Below, one piece after another: positions 34,943-43,710 of a stretch of DNA of 64,000 nt. The position numbers were made by a program, and so were the translations under genes. How positions within the stretch are numbered: position 1 is the stretch's first letter; each line of letters starts with the position of its first letter. The DNA lies in assembly GCF_000749845.1 (NCBI RefSeq), contig NZ_JQHM01000004.1:124001-188000 (forward strand), given 5' to 3'. A model generated the notes under the pieces. It was not told the origin of the DNA, did no database searches, and saw only the letters and a program-made list of their open reading frames with translations. This DNA comes from Pectobacterium betavasculorum (GTDB lineage: Bacteria; Pseudomonadota; Gammaproteobacteria; Enterobacterales; Enterobacteriaceae).

Positions 34943-36199
34943 ATGGAAGCAACAAATACGCATGATATACAGGGGCTGAGCGCAAGAAAGACGGTCGAGG
35001 CTTATCTGGCGGCATTTGCTGAAGGAAAGTTGGATGATATCGTCAGCCTGCTTGATGACAATGTCGTGTGGCATATCGATGGTGAGCCAGGGGTGTCTAC
35101 CGTTGGGCTGTTACAGGGGTCGAGCCGGGTCAGGCGCTGGCTGCAAAATTTCCCGCTGAACTTCAGGCCATTGGATTTTTCCATCAGTGACATTATTGCC
35201 CATAATGACAGCGTTCTGGTACTGGGGCGTTTTCGTCATACCGTACTGAGTACGGGAAATGCGGTTGGCAGCGATATGATCATTCATTTTAAGGTATCAG
35301 GGTCGAAAATTACCCGTTATCAAATGTTTGAAGATTCAGCTCTACTTAGCAGGGCTTTTGATGCCAGTGATGAATGGCAGCTTCAGCAGGTTAGAATTAA
35401 TGGCACTCTGTATCGTTATCGCGATATTGGCGAAGGACCGACGCTTATTTTTGCTCACGGACTGTTCGCAAATCATGAAATTTTCTCTGCACAATTTCAG
35501 GTACTGAGTCAGTCGTATCGTTGTATTGTCTTGGACATGCCGGGACACGGCCTGAGCGAATACGATCCCGCTGGTTGGAAACTTGACGATCTGAGCCGCG
35601 ATTTAGCGTTAATGATTCAGGAACTGTCACTCGGCAAAGTGACATTTATTGGACAGAGTCAGGGCGGAATGGTTGCCATCAGACTTGCAGCCCATTATCC
35701 GCAACTGGTGTCCGGGTTGGTTCTGATCGGCACCAGTGCCAGAGCGGAATTTCCTGAACGTCTGCAAAACTGGCACAGGCAGCGTGACATTCTGCTCACC
35801 GGTTCAGAACATGCGCGTGAAGATTTATTCAAAAAAATTCAGGGTCATATCAATAATGAAGCGTGGTTGCAGAATAATCAGGGAGAGGCTGCCCGAGAGC
35901 GTCGTATTATGCTGTCTCACGATCGCACAGGATTAGCGCTTGCATTGGATGCTGCTGTTTTTGAACGGGGTGATATAACAGGACTACTGGCTGACATCAG
36001 TGCTCCGACACTGATCATCTGTGGGGAACAGGATACAGCAACACCTGTTGAGCTGAGTCAGGAGATAGCTTCTCTGATCGCTGAGGCGAGTATACTCATT
36101 TTGGCTAAAACAGGTCATCATCCTCCGACTGAAGCGGCGCAGGCAGTCACGGCTGCGATTGCAGAATTCCTGGAATTGGAATGTTCTAATCATCACTAA
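34943..36199 (+). CDS. SnoaL-like domain fused to alpha/beta hydrolase
   Basis: Two-domain protein of 418 residues. About 10-130 is a SnoaL/NTF2-like domain (ARKTVEAYLAAFAEGKLDDI, then VWHIDGEPG). About 150-412 is an alpha/beta hydrolase with oxyanion-type HGLFANHEIF, nucleophile elbow GQSQGG (Ser), acid GEQDTATP and His in TGHHPPTE. Both domains look complete. It may be a carbon-carbon or ester hydrolase on a small ring compound; the substrate is unknown. Divergent LysR regulator upstream. Confidence 0.83.
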   Translation: MEATNTHDIQGLSARKTVEAYLAAFAEGKLDDIVSLLDDNVVWHIDGEPGVSTVGLLQGSSRVRRWLQNFPLNFRPLDFSISDIIAHNDSVLVLGRFRHTVLSTGNAVGSDMIIHFKVSGSKITRYQMFEDSALLSRAFDASDEWQLQQVRINGTLYRYRDIGEGPTLIFAHGLFANHEIFSAQFQVLSQSYRCIVLDMPGHGLSEYDPAGWKLDDLSRDLALMIQELSLGKVTFIGQSQGGMVAIRLAAHYPQLVSGLVLIGTSARAEFPERLQNWHRQRDILLTGSEHAREDLFKKIQGHINNEAWLQNNQGEAARERRIMLSHDRTGLALALDAAVFERGDITGLLADISAPTLIICGEQDTATPVELSQEIASLIAEASILILAKTGHHPPTEAAQAVTAAIAEFLELECSNHH

Positions 36200-36239
36200 T
36201 CTCCTCACTTGTCAGTGTTATCACGACGATGCGTCGCTA

Positions 36240-37157
36240 TCACTGTGCGTGCAGGTACGCCTCATACCAGCGACTAAGCTGCTCGGTTACTGGGCGATGT
36301 TCGGCGTTAAACGAGTGGCCATCCAGCGCTTTTACCGGGGTGATGCCTGCCAGCGTGCCGGTAACAAAGGCTTCATCGGCGGTGAGCGCTTCTGCCAGCG
36401 TAAAATCCTGAGTCTTGACCGTGAGTCCGTTGGCGTGAGCGAGATCGATAAGGGTCTGGCGGGTAATACCATTGAAGCAGTAGCGCCCCGATGACGTCCA
36501 CAGTTCACCGCGGCGGACGATAAAAAAGTTGGTGGAGTTGCAACTGGCGACAAAACCGTGCGGATCCAGCATCAGCGCTTCGTCTGCACCAGCCTGCAAC
36601 GCCTGTAGCAGCGCTTGAATAAGATTGAGTCGGCTGTGCGAATTGAGTCGCAGATCGAAGACGTCCGGCGTGCTGGTGCGGTAAGTGGATGTAAACAACG
36701 TCAGCCCGCGCTTTTTCGCCGCCGTATCGACGACCTTGTATTCCGCCACGCATACGATGGTTGCACCGCCGATGATGAAGCGAGGATCCTGATTCGGGGT
36801 ATGCTTTTTCCCACGGGTAATCATCAGGCGAATATGTGCGCCATCGGTCATCCCGTTGACTGCCAATGTCTTATAAAGAATAGCGGTCAGCGCCTCTCGG
36901 CTCTGGCCGATAGCCAGTCGGATCGCGGCAGCACCGTCAAACAATCGATCCAGATGGGCATCCAGCGCAATCAGGCGGCCATTAACCAGGCGCAATCCTT
37001 CCCATACGCCGTCACCGCACACGTAGCCAGAATCAAAGATCGACACCACCGCGTTGTCGCGATGAACAAATTCCCCATTCACATACACCTGTACGTCGTT
37101 GTTACGCGGATCTTGCAAATAGGCCTGACTGCTTTGGCTGGATAACGTCGGTTGCAT
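36240..37157 (-). CDS. Class IV aminotransferase (branched-chain/D-amino acid type)
   Basis: PLP enzyme of the D-alanine/branched-chain aminotransferase fold, about 305 residues from ATG 37157 with AGGGA upstream. Seen: VYVNGEFVHRDNAVVSIFDSG, DGVWEGLRL, then LNSHSRLNLIQALLQA bearing the PLP-lysine region (here the expected lysine is not obvious and should be checked), then GFVASCNSTNFFIVR and FNGITRQTLIDLA. It could also be aminodeoxychorismate lyase-like. It sits at the downstream end of an amino acid transporter block. Confidence 0.78.
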   Translation of the reverse strand: MQPTLSSQSSQAYLQDPRNNDVQVYVNGEFVHRDNAVVSIFDSGYVCGDGVWEGLRLVNGRLIALDAHLDRLFDGAAAIRLAIGQSREALTAILYKTLAVNGMTDGAHIRLMITRGKKHTPNQDPRFIIGGATIVCVAEYKVVDTAAKKRGLTLFTSTYRTSTPDVFDLRLNSHSRLNLIQALLQALQAGADEALMLDPHGFVASCNSTNFFIVRRGELWTSSGRYCFNGITRQTLIDLAHANGLTVKTQDFTLAEALTADEAFVTGTLAGITPVKALDGHSFNAEHRPVTEQLSRWYEAYLHAQ

Positions 37158-37185
37158 TGTGGTGTCCCTGAATATGAATGATGAA

Positions 37186-37980
37186 TTAAAAGGCTCGCTC
37201 GGCAAAGCGGGCAAGAAAAGCCTGTGTACGGGGCTGCTGCGGGTTTTTGAGCACCTGTTCGGCGCTGCCCATTTCATGGATCACGCCATTTTCGATAAAC
37301 ACGACGCGGTCAGCGAAGTGATAGGCAAACCCCAGTTCATGAGTAACTAACAGAAGAGTGCGACCTTCGTCCGCTAACGCGCGGATGGTGTGCAGCACTT
37401 CGCCGACCAGTTCGGGATCCAGTGACGATGTTGGCTCATCGAACAGCATCACTTCAGGCGACATTGCCAGCGCACGGGCTATCGCCACCCGTTGCTGTTG
37501 ACCGCCGGACAGGCTGCTGGGACGAGCGTCTTGCTTATTGCTGAGTCCAACCTTTTCCAACTGGGCTTTGGCGATGATATCCGCGTCATGTCGCGGTATT
37601 TTTTTCACCGATATCAGTGCTTCACGCACATTTTCCAGCACGGTGAGATGGGGAAACAGGTTGAATTGCTGAAACACCATCCCCACGCGTTCCCGCACGG
37701 CACAAAGCTGTTTCTCTGGGTAGTCGCGCTGACCTTTAGCGTCTGTTTTTCCCAAAACCACACCATCCAGTTCGATGGTGCCAGCGCTGGGAATTTCCAT
37801 GAAATTCAGGCATCGCAATAGCGTACTTTTCCCCGATCCGCTGCCGCCAATAATGGCAATCTTTTCACCGCGTCGTATATCCAGATCGATACCTTTCAAC
37901 ACCTCAACGGCACCGAAGCGCTTTTGGAGTCCGCGAATACGCAGAACGGTATCTTCACTTAAAGCAATATCTTCACGCAT
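37186..37980 (-). CDS. Polar amino acid ABC transporter ATP-binding protein
   Basis: GlnQ/HisP-type ATPase, 264 residues. Walker A GGSGSGKSTLLRC, signature LSGGQQQRVAIARAL, Walker B VMLFDEPTSSLDPEL, and H-loop VTHELGFAYHFADRV. It follows two permease genes on the same strand and precedes the aminotransferase, so the set reads permease-permease-ATPase-aminotransferase. Confidence 0.9.
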   Translation of the reverse strand: MREDIALSEDTVLRIRGLQKRFGAVEVLKGIDLDIRRGEKIAIIGGSGSGKSTLLRCLNFMEIPSAGTIELDGVVLGKTDAKGQRDYPEKQLCAVRERVGMVFQQFNLFPHLTVLENVREALISVKKIPRHDADIIAKAQLEKVGLSNKQDARPSSLSGGQQQRVAIARALAMSPEVMLFDEPTSSLDPELVGEVLHTIRALADEGRTLLLVTHELGFAYHFADRVVFIENGVIHEMGSAEQVLKNPQQPRTQAFLARFAERAF

Positions 37981-38003
37981 AGTAATCCTGTGTCGCTGTC
38001 AGG

Positions 38004-38669
38004 CTAGGGGGTTGAACGGAAACGACGTTCAAGTCGTGCGGCAAGGTAGCTCCCCGGCCAGATCAAAACGAAATAGAGCAGTGCCACCACCGTCAGGATT
38101 TCCAGCGGACGATAATAGGTGCTGCTCAGCAGCCGCCCTTGGTATATCAGTTCATTGACGGCCAGTATGGAGGCCAGCGAGGTGACCTTAGCCAGCTCGA
38201 TCATCCGGTTAGTTAAGGCGGGCAGCATGTTGCGTAATACCTGTGGCAGAACCACGCGTCGCAGGATCACCGTGTGCCGCATGCCCAGCGCTTTTGCGCC
38301 TTCCCACTGTCCGTGGTCGATGGATTGCAGTCCGGCACGGAAAATTTCGGTGCAGTACGCGGCGCTATACAGCGTCAGAGCCAGCGCGGCGGCGGCAAAG
38401 GTACTAAACTGCACACCGACCAGAACTGGGAACGCGTAATAAAACCAGATCAGTTGGATCAGGACGGGGGTATTACGGAATATTTCGACAAAGAGTCTGG
38501 CGGGCAATGACAGCCAGCGCTTTCCAAACACGCGAAAAATACCCAAAACCAGCCCCAGAGCGGCTCCCAGCACGCCTGCTATCAGCCACAGTTCGAGCGT
38601 GACGCCAAGGCCTTTCAGCAACACCGGAATGTTGTCCCAGACCAGTGAGAAATCCCATTGATAGTGCAT
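38004..38669 (-). CDS. Polar amino acid ABC transporter permease 1
   Basis: HisM/GlnP-type permease, 221 residues, five or so helices. Conserved EIFRNTPVLIQLIWFYYAFP and the ATPase-contacting QWEGAKALGMRHTVILRRVVLPQ loop. It starts MHYQWDFSLVWDNIPVLLKG, very like its neighbour, which points to tandem duplication and a heterodimeric channel. Confidence 0.9.
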   Translation of the reverse strand: MHYQWDFSLVWDNIPVLLKGLGVTLELWLIAGVLGAALGLVLGIFRVFGKRWLSLPARLFVEIFRNTPVLIQLIWFYYAFPVLVGVQFSTFAAAALALTLYSAAYCTEIFRAGLQSIDHGQWEGAKALGMRHTVILRRVVLPQVLRNMLPALTNRMIELAKVTSLASILAVNELIYQGRLLSSTYYRPLEILTVVALLYFVLIWPGSYLAARLERRFRSTP

Positions 38670-38677
38670 GATGTTCC

Positions 38678-39355
38678 TTACGCGAGCCGACGGTCTGCCA
38701 ACGACAGCCGTTTCTCAATATGTTGACTGAACAGGCTAATCAGCAGCAGCAGGGTGAAATACATCACGGCTACCAGACTGTAGACTTCGAGCGGTCGGTA
38801 GGTTTGGCTGTTTAGCTGCATCGCCTGATAAAGCAGTTCGCTATAGGCCAGTGAGGAAGCCAGCGAGGTGGATTTGATGAGTTCAAACGAACGCTCGATA
38901 AAAGGCGGGATCATCCTGCGTAACGCCTGCGGGAGAATGACACGGCGCAATGCCGTCGATTGCAGCATGCCCAGCGCTTTTGCCCCTTCCCATTGCCCTG
39001 AGTGAATAGAGGAAATCGCCCCACGGTAGACCTCAGCATAGAAGGCACCGGACTGTGCCGACAGCGCGATGACGGCGGCGGTGAAAGGCGAAAACGTTAA
39101 GGGCGTAATAACGGGCAGGGCGTAGTAAATCCAGAAAAAATGCACAATCGCGGGCGTATTACGATAGAAGCCAATCAACATCACGGCGGGCAGACGCAAT
39201 AGCAACCGAGGCGACATTTTCATCGTGGCGAGCACCATGCCTGCCACCATTCCGATCAGGATGCTGGTGGCACCGATCTTTATCGTTCCCCATAGCCCCT
39301 CCAACAGCAACTGGTGGTAAGGCCAGATGGCGGAAAAATCCCACTGATACGACAT
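38678..39355 (-). CDS. Polar amino acid ABC transporter permease 2
   Basis: Second HisM/GlnP-type permease, 225 residues. It has IGFYRNTPAIVHFFWIYYALP and QWEGAKALGMLQSTALRRVILPQ, and an N-terminus (MSYQWDFSAIW) echoing the first permease. First gene of the minus-strand unit. The divergent MmgE/PrpD gene starts 145 bases away, so the promoters of both lie in that gap. Confidence 0.9.
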   Translation of the reverse strand: MSYQWDFSAIWPYHQLLLEGLWGTIKIGATSILIGMVAGMVLATMKMSPRLLLRLPAVMLIGFYRNTPAIVHFFWIYYALPVITPLTFSPFTAAVIALSAQSGAFYAEVYRGAISSIHSGQWEGAKALGMLQSTALRRVILPQALRRMIPPFIERSFELIKSTSLASSLAYSELLYQAMQLNSQTYRPLEVYSLVAVMYFTLLLLISLFSQHIEKRLSLADRRLA

Positions 39356-39500
39356 AGATGCAGAACCCCTGGAAACAGCGTAATTAGGAAACAGATTTCT
39401 TATTTTGTTAGAACCTCTGCATCTTAGCAGGTCGAAAAAATGATAAATAAATAATAAAACGTGGTGTTAATATTCCTTTTATTTATAAAAGAATGGCGGT

Positions 39501-40916
39501 ATGCCGATGTCTCACGCTGCTGAACTCCCTCTGACGTTGCGCCTCGCGACCTTTGCCTGTCGATTGACGATTCAGGACATTCCTGTCGCATTAAGAAGAA
39601 AGGTTGCGCTGCATTTTATCGACAGTCTGGGCTGCGGCATTGCAGGTGCAAAGAGTCAGGTAGTGCAGGATTGCGCGCGTGTCACCCGCCTGCACTATGC
39701 GGCGGGCAATAGCCCGGTATCGGATGGCGGCGCGCCGTTGGCGGCCATCGGCGCGGCGTTTTTGAATGCGGCGGCGATCAATGCGCTGGATTACGATGAC
39801 GGATATGAAGTGGCAGGACGTGGCATGGGGCATCCCGGTGCCTCGCTGGTTGCCGCCGCGCTGGCGGCGCTGGAACAGCGGCCGATCGACGGCGAAACGC
39901 TGATCTGTGCGCTGGCTGCGGCGTATGAAATCAATGGCCGGATCATTCAGTCTCAGCAGCCGAGTCCGGCACGTTTTCAGCAGGTCTATGGCGTGTGCCA
40001 GCATGAATCCATCGGGGCGGCAGTGGCCTACGGTTTACTCACGGGGTGTGATGCCGAAGGATTAGAGAACGCCATCGGTCTGGCGGCGTCGCTGACGCCG
40101 TTGCCCAGCTTGCACAAATACAACTGGCAGCAGCGACCGCTGGTTTCCTTTAAGGATTACAACGCGCCAGCCGCAGAAGCGGGCGTCCGTGGTGTTGAGC
40201 TACACCACGGCGGGATTATCGGCCCAAGAGATGTGCTGTCCGGCGAGCAGGGATTCTGGCGCATGATGGGGTCTGACCGCTTTGATGAAGCGGCATTGCT
40301 GGATGGGCTAGGAAAGGCGTGGGCGATCCAGCATGCCAGTTTTAAGGCGTATCCGGCCTGCCGCTGGATACACACCGCACTGGAATCCTTCGAGCGCGTA
40401 CAGCACGATCTGGCGCTGTCGCCGCAGGCTATTGATCGGATTCAGGTCAAAGGCAGCCAGAGGCTGGCCGCTGATTTCATGGATGCACGACCGAAAAATG
40501 CGACGGATGCGCAGTTCAGCCTGCCGTTTGCGCTGGCTTGTCTGGCTTATCGTATTCCGCGCCACCGCTGGAGTGTGGACGATACCTTAACCAACCCTAT
40601 GCTTCTGGCGTTAGCCGATAAGGTTCGCGTTGAGGTTTCTCCCGAGCTTGACCAACTTATGGCGCAGGCGCGTCGCCCGGTGTTGCAGGTTGACGTCGTC
40701 ACGCGAGGAAACGTTGTGGCAGGTGAACGCATTGCGTTTCCGCTGGGCTGTGTGGAACACCCGCTTACGGAAAGCAACATCATGGAGAAATTTGCGGAGA
40801 ATCTCTCGTCACGGCTTGCCCCTGCTGATATTGCACAGGCAGTAGCGGCGCTCTCTGAGATTGAACAATGCAAGGATGTAGCTGCACTGGTTACGCCGCT
40901 GATGCAGACGTCCTGA
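39501..40916 (+). CDS. MmgE/PrpD family protein
   Basis: 2-methylcitrate dehydratase-related protein, 471 residues, with the family's FIDSLGCGIAGAKSQ at the N-terminus, NALDYDDGYE, HPGASLVAAALAAL and YPACRWIHTALE. Members dehydrate tricarboxylates or related acids, and some act on other substrates. With the transporter and an enolase-superfamily enzyme nearby, it may act on a breakdown product of the imported compound. No prpBC genes are present, so it is unlikely to be the propionate pathway enzyme. Confidence 0.85.
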   Translation: MPMSHAAELPLTLRLATFACRLTIQDIPVALRRKVALHFIDSLGCGIAGAKSQVVQDCARVTRLHYAAGNSPVSDGGAPLAAIGAAFLNAAAINALDYDDGYEVAGRGMGHPGASLVAAALAALEQRPIDGETLICALAAAYEINGRIIQSQQPSPARFQQVYGVCQHESIGAAVAYGLLTGCDAEGLENAIGLAASLTPLPSLHKYNWQQRPLVSFKDYNAPAAEAGVRGVELHHGGIIGPRDVLSGEQGFWRMMGSDRFDEAALLDGLGKAWAIQHASFKAYPACRWIHTALESFERVQHDLALSPQAIDRIQVKGSQRLAADFMDARPKNATDAQFSLPFALACLAYRIPRHRWSVDDTLTNPMLLALADKVRVEVSPELDQLMAQARRPVLQVDVVTRGNVVAGERIAFPLGCVEHPLTESNIMEKFAENLSSRLAPADIAQAVAALSEIEQCKDVAALVTPLMQTS

Positions 40917-40929
40917 ATCCGTTCAGGAC
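40910..40929. terminator. Bidirectional hairpin between convergent genes
   Basis: GTCCTGAA (40910-40917) and TTCAGGAC (40922-40929) form a perfect 8-base stem with loop TCCG, overlapping the end of the MmgE/PrpD gene. A CGTTCTGTTAT tail follows on the plus strand. Probable terminator for one or both genes. Confidence 0.55.
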
Positions 40930-40951
40930 CGTTCTGTTATCCGAATTCCGC

Positions 40952-41785
40952 TTATTTCCAGTCTTCTTTAATGACTGACGGCACTTTGCTGACGTCCACG
41001 CCACGCAGTTTGAGAGCTTGTTCATAGTAGTGCTGGGTTTTACCAGACTTATACAGCTTGGCAAACTCGTCATTCAGGAAGTTGTGGAAGGTCTGGTCGG
41101 CTTCTTTACGGATTGCGCCGCTGGTGCTGACTTCAATAATCGGCTTCGGCAGAATCAGATTTCCCTTGCCGACTTTAGCCTGTTGCAGCGCCAGAGCCGG
41201 ATGGAAATACGACAGTGCATCGACACGGCCAGCATAGAATGCGGCTACGCCCTCATCCATATTCGGGAAACGCACTAGCTGTGCTTTTGGCAGACGTTTG
41301 GTCAGAATCAAATCCGGGCTGGAACCCAGCGTGACGCCGATTTTGACATCTTCCCGATTGAGATCGTCCCAGTTGGTGACGGCAATGCCGTCGCGAATCA
41401 ACACCCCTTGCGCATACCAAAAGAAAGGCTGTTCAGGAAAATCGACCGCTTTTTTCCGCTCTTCCGTCGGGTCGAGTACCAGCATGGTATCGATCTGACC
41501 GGTTTGTAAGGCCGCAATGGCGTTACCCCAGGTGGTTTCTACCGTCACCAGCTTCACGCCAAGATCGTTGGCTAACTCTTTGCCGATGTTATAGCCGATG
41601 CCGTCCCATTCTCCCGTCGACGGATTTTTAAAATACCACGGCTCGCCCTGTGCCACGCCGATGCGTAATTCACCGGTTTGTTTGATGTGTTGCCATGTTG
41701 ATGGCTGTGTTTCCGCAGCCTGACTGAAAAAGGAGGCACTAACCAGCGTCAACGCCATGAATACCTGGTGAAGAGAACGTTTCAT
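40952..41785 (-). CDS. Amino acid ABC transporter substrate-binding protein
   Basis: Family 3 periplasmic binding protein, 277 residues. It has a signal peptide (HQVFMALTLVSASFFSQAAE), then TGELRIGVAQGEPWYFKNP, GIGYNIGKELANDLGVKL and PTEERKKAVDFPEQPF, typical of polar amino acid binders. It probably serves the permease/ATPase block at 37186-39355 although the MmgE/PrpD gene lies between. The ligand is unknown. Confidence 0.88.
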   Translation of the reverse strand: MKRSLHQVFMALTLVSASFFSQAAETQPSTWQHIKQTGELRIGVAQGEPWYFKNPSTGEWDGIGYNIGKELANDLGVKLVTVETTWGNAIAALQTGQIDTMLVLDPTEERKKAVDFPEQPFFWYAQGVLIRDGIAVTNWDDLNREDVKIGVTLGSSPDLILTKRLPKAQLVRFPNMDEGVAAFYAGRVDALSYFHPALALQQAKVGKGNLILPKPIIEVSTSGAIRKEADQTFHNFLNDEFAKLYKSGKTQHYYEQALKLRGVDVSKVPSVIKEDWK

Positions 41786-42131
41786 AATAGTTACCCTGAT
41801 GATTGAGCTTTAATCGAGGCGATATATTTCGCTCATGCAGAGTAACGAAATACTTATAGCGAAATTAGTCTTTTTCGCCTTATCTCATTCCAGATGAATA
41901 TAAGTGTTAGGCAAGACAAAAACCGTGTTGCACAGCGGTGTGCCTCGCCGTAGGGCGTGGAATCTGGGGTGATGGCATTGGTCTCATCATTGAGCGGATG
42001 AGTATTGCAGTATTTCCCGTGTTTTTCACCGAGGAGACGGCATAGCAATAATTTCGCTATGCTTTCTCATTATTGGTTATTGACCAGCGGCATGCTGTCT
42101 GGCAGACGGTGTATGGCGATGTTGCTGCGCT
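41786..42131. other. 346-base region between two minus-strand genes
   Basis: No supported gene. The short hairpin GCGAAA/TTTCGC (41859-41878) lacks a T-run. Several TTTCG/CGAAA copies near 41826-41866 could be operator half-sites. A 64-residue minus-strand frame (41854-42048) is unrecognised. The promoter of the binding-protein gene must lie near its 5' end. Confidence 0.35.
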
Positions 42132-43313
42132 TTATTGATCGACGACGGAACCGTCGACGTGCAGTCGGGTTTTCAGGCCGCGACGACGATAAGGGAAGCG
42201 GTTCTCCAGATCGTCCGCCAGCTCAATGCCGATACCGGACTGCGTCGGTATCTCCATAAATCCCTCTACGCATTTGAACGTGTTCTTCACGACATCTTTT
42301 TTCCGCACGCCGTTCTCGACGCCCGTCGCACCAAATTTTTCCGACAGCGCGGGTTGGTCATCCCCCGGATACTCCAGCAGTGCAAAATTCGGAATGCTGA
42401 CGGCGATCTGTAAACAAGCAGCGGTAGAGACGGGGCTAAGCGGGTTGTGCGGCACGACCATCAAATCGTTGGCCTCTGCCAATGCCGCGACTTTTTTCGC
42501 TCCGGTAATTCCGCCGCACATGCAGACGTCAGGACGCACATAGGCGACCGCATTACGGCGAATCAGCATCGCGAACTCTTGCGGATTATTCAGGCGTTCA
42601 CCGGTGGCGATAGGAATATTGATTTTGTCGGCTACTTCCGCCATGGAGTCGAAGTTATCCGCGCCGATCGGGTCTTCAATAAAATACGGATAGAATTGCT
42701 CAATGCCGCGAGCGAATACCACGGCATCGGCGGGCTTTAGGCGACGATGGACTTCGATACACAGGTCGACATCGTTACCGACCGCTTCCCGATACAGGCC
42801 GATGCGCTCGATGGCTTCACCGATCTCTTTGGCGTGGGTGGTGAAATAGGGGGTATCGCGCGATTCATCCAGAAAAGGCGTCAGATGACCAATCGCGGTA
42901 AAACCGTCAGCTTTGGCTTTTTTCAGATTGGCGATGGTTTCTTCGGTAGTGCGTCCTCCCGCGTGGGCATAAACGCGCGCCTTGTCGCGGCAGCGGCCGC
43001 CCAGCAGGTTATAAACCGGCGTATCGTAATACTTGCCCGCGATGTCCCACAGAGCGATATCAATGGCGCTGATAGCACCCATGATGGCGGCACCACGAAA
43101 ATGCCAGCAGCGGTACATATATTGCCAATGGTGCTCAATACGTAGCGGATCTTGCCCGATCAGATAAGTGCGTAATGCCTCCACCGCGCCTTTGGATGCA
43201 TCCAGAAAGCCCCATGCTCCGGATTCGCCAATCCCCGTCAGCCCCTCGTCGGTGGTGACCTCAACAAACATATATCGGTTCGCTAAAATTACGCGCACAT
43301 CGGTAATTTTCAT
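42132..43313 (-). CDS. Enolase-superfamily acid-sugar dehydratase (RspA/galactonate dehydratase-like)
   Basis: Mandelate racemase/muconate lactonizing family, about 394 residues. ATG 43313 gives MKITDVRVILANRYMFVEV with GGAAAG upstream; the longer frame adds a non-conserved stretch. Metal and catalytic motifs: DLCIEVHRR, FIEDPIG, ATGERL, VPHNPLSP and LEYPG, the galactonate/mannonate-dehydratase pattern. It likely dehydrates a sugar acid, but which one is unknown. Its link with the amino acid transporter block is by position only. Confidence 0.87.
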   Translation of the reverse strand: MKITDVRVILANRYMFVEVTTDEGLTGIGESGAWGFLDASKGAVEALRTYLIGQDPLRIEHHWQYMYRCWHFRGAAIMGAISAIDIALWDIAGKYYDTPVYNLLGGRCRDKARVYAHAGGRTTEETIANLKKAKADGFTAIGHLTPFLDESRDTPYFTTHAKEIGEAIERIGLYREAVGNDVDLCIEVHRRLKPADAVVFARGIEQFYPYFIEDPIGADNFDSMAEVADKINIPIATGERLNNPQEFAMLIRRNAVAYVRPDVCMCGGITGAKKVAALAEANDLMVVPHNPLSPVSTAACLQIAVSIPNFALLEYPGDDQPALSEKFGATGVENGVRKKDVVKNTFKCVEGFMEIPTQSGIGIELADDLENRFPYRRRGLKTRLHVDGSVVDQ

Positions 43314-43710
43314 CAATGCTTTCCTTAAGTTAGCCTGCTTAGCATTGAGTCTAATCACAGCGACGTGCGGGTTGTCAATGGCGCGCTGGTCAGTCAGCCA
43401 TCTGCGCGTTGCACGTTCGAGCCAGACAATCGGGCAATACCGTTTATCAGATATCCTTATCCTGAATCTCTATAAAGGAAATGATCGGTTACCGTTATAG
43501 TGATGGTGAAACAAGTCATTAGAAGCACGCTTATTATTTTGATCATCGTTTGATAAATGCTCGGCATCGCGGGTATTCATCGTAAACAACGCTGAATTGA
43601 TTGTTATTTCCTGCCGCTATCGGCGGGCGGGCGTCTTTATCTCTAAAACGTGTGGAATAAAGGCAGGATTATTGCGTGATATATCCATAACAAATAGAAA
43701 GGTGAGCAAG
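43314..43710. other. 397-base divergent intergenic region
   Basis: It separates the dehydratase gene (minus) from the M20 hydrolase gene (plus). An open frame runs from 43597 into the hydrolase, but its first 38 residues look non-coding. AAAGGTGAG just before ATG 43711 marks the hydrolase start. No clear operator or terminator was assigned; both promoters must lie here. Confidence 0.4.

Noticed and set aside
41859-41878. GCGAAA/TTTCGC hairpin as a terminator
   Set aside because: Stem is short and neither strand has a following T-run.
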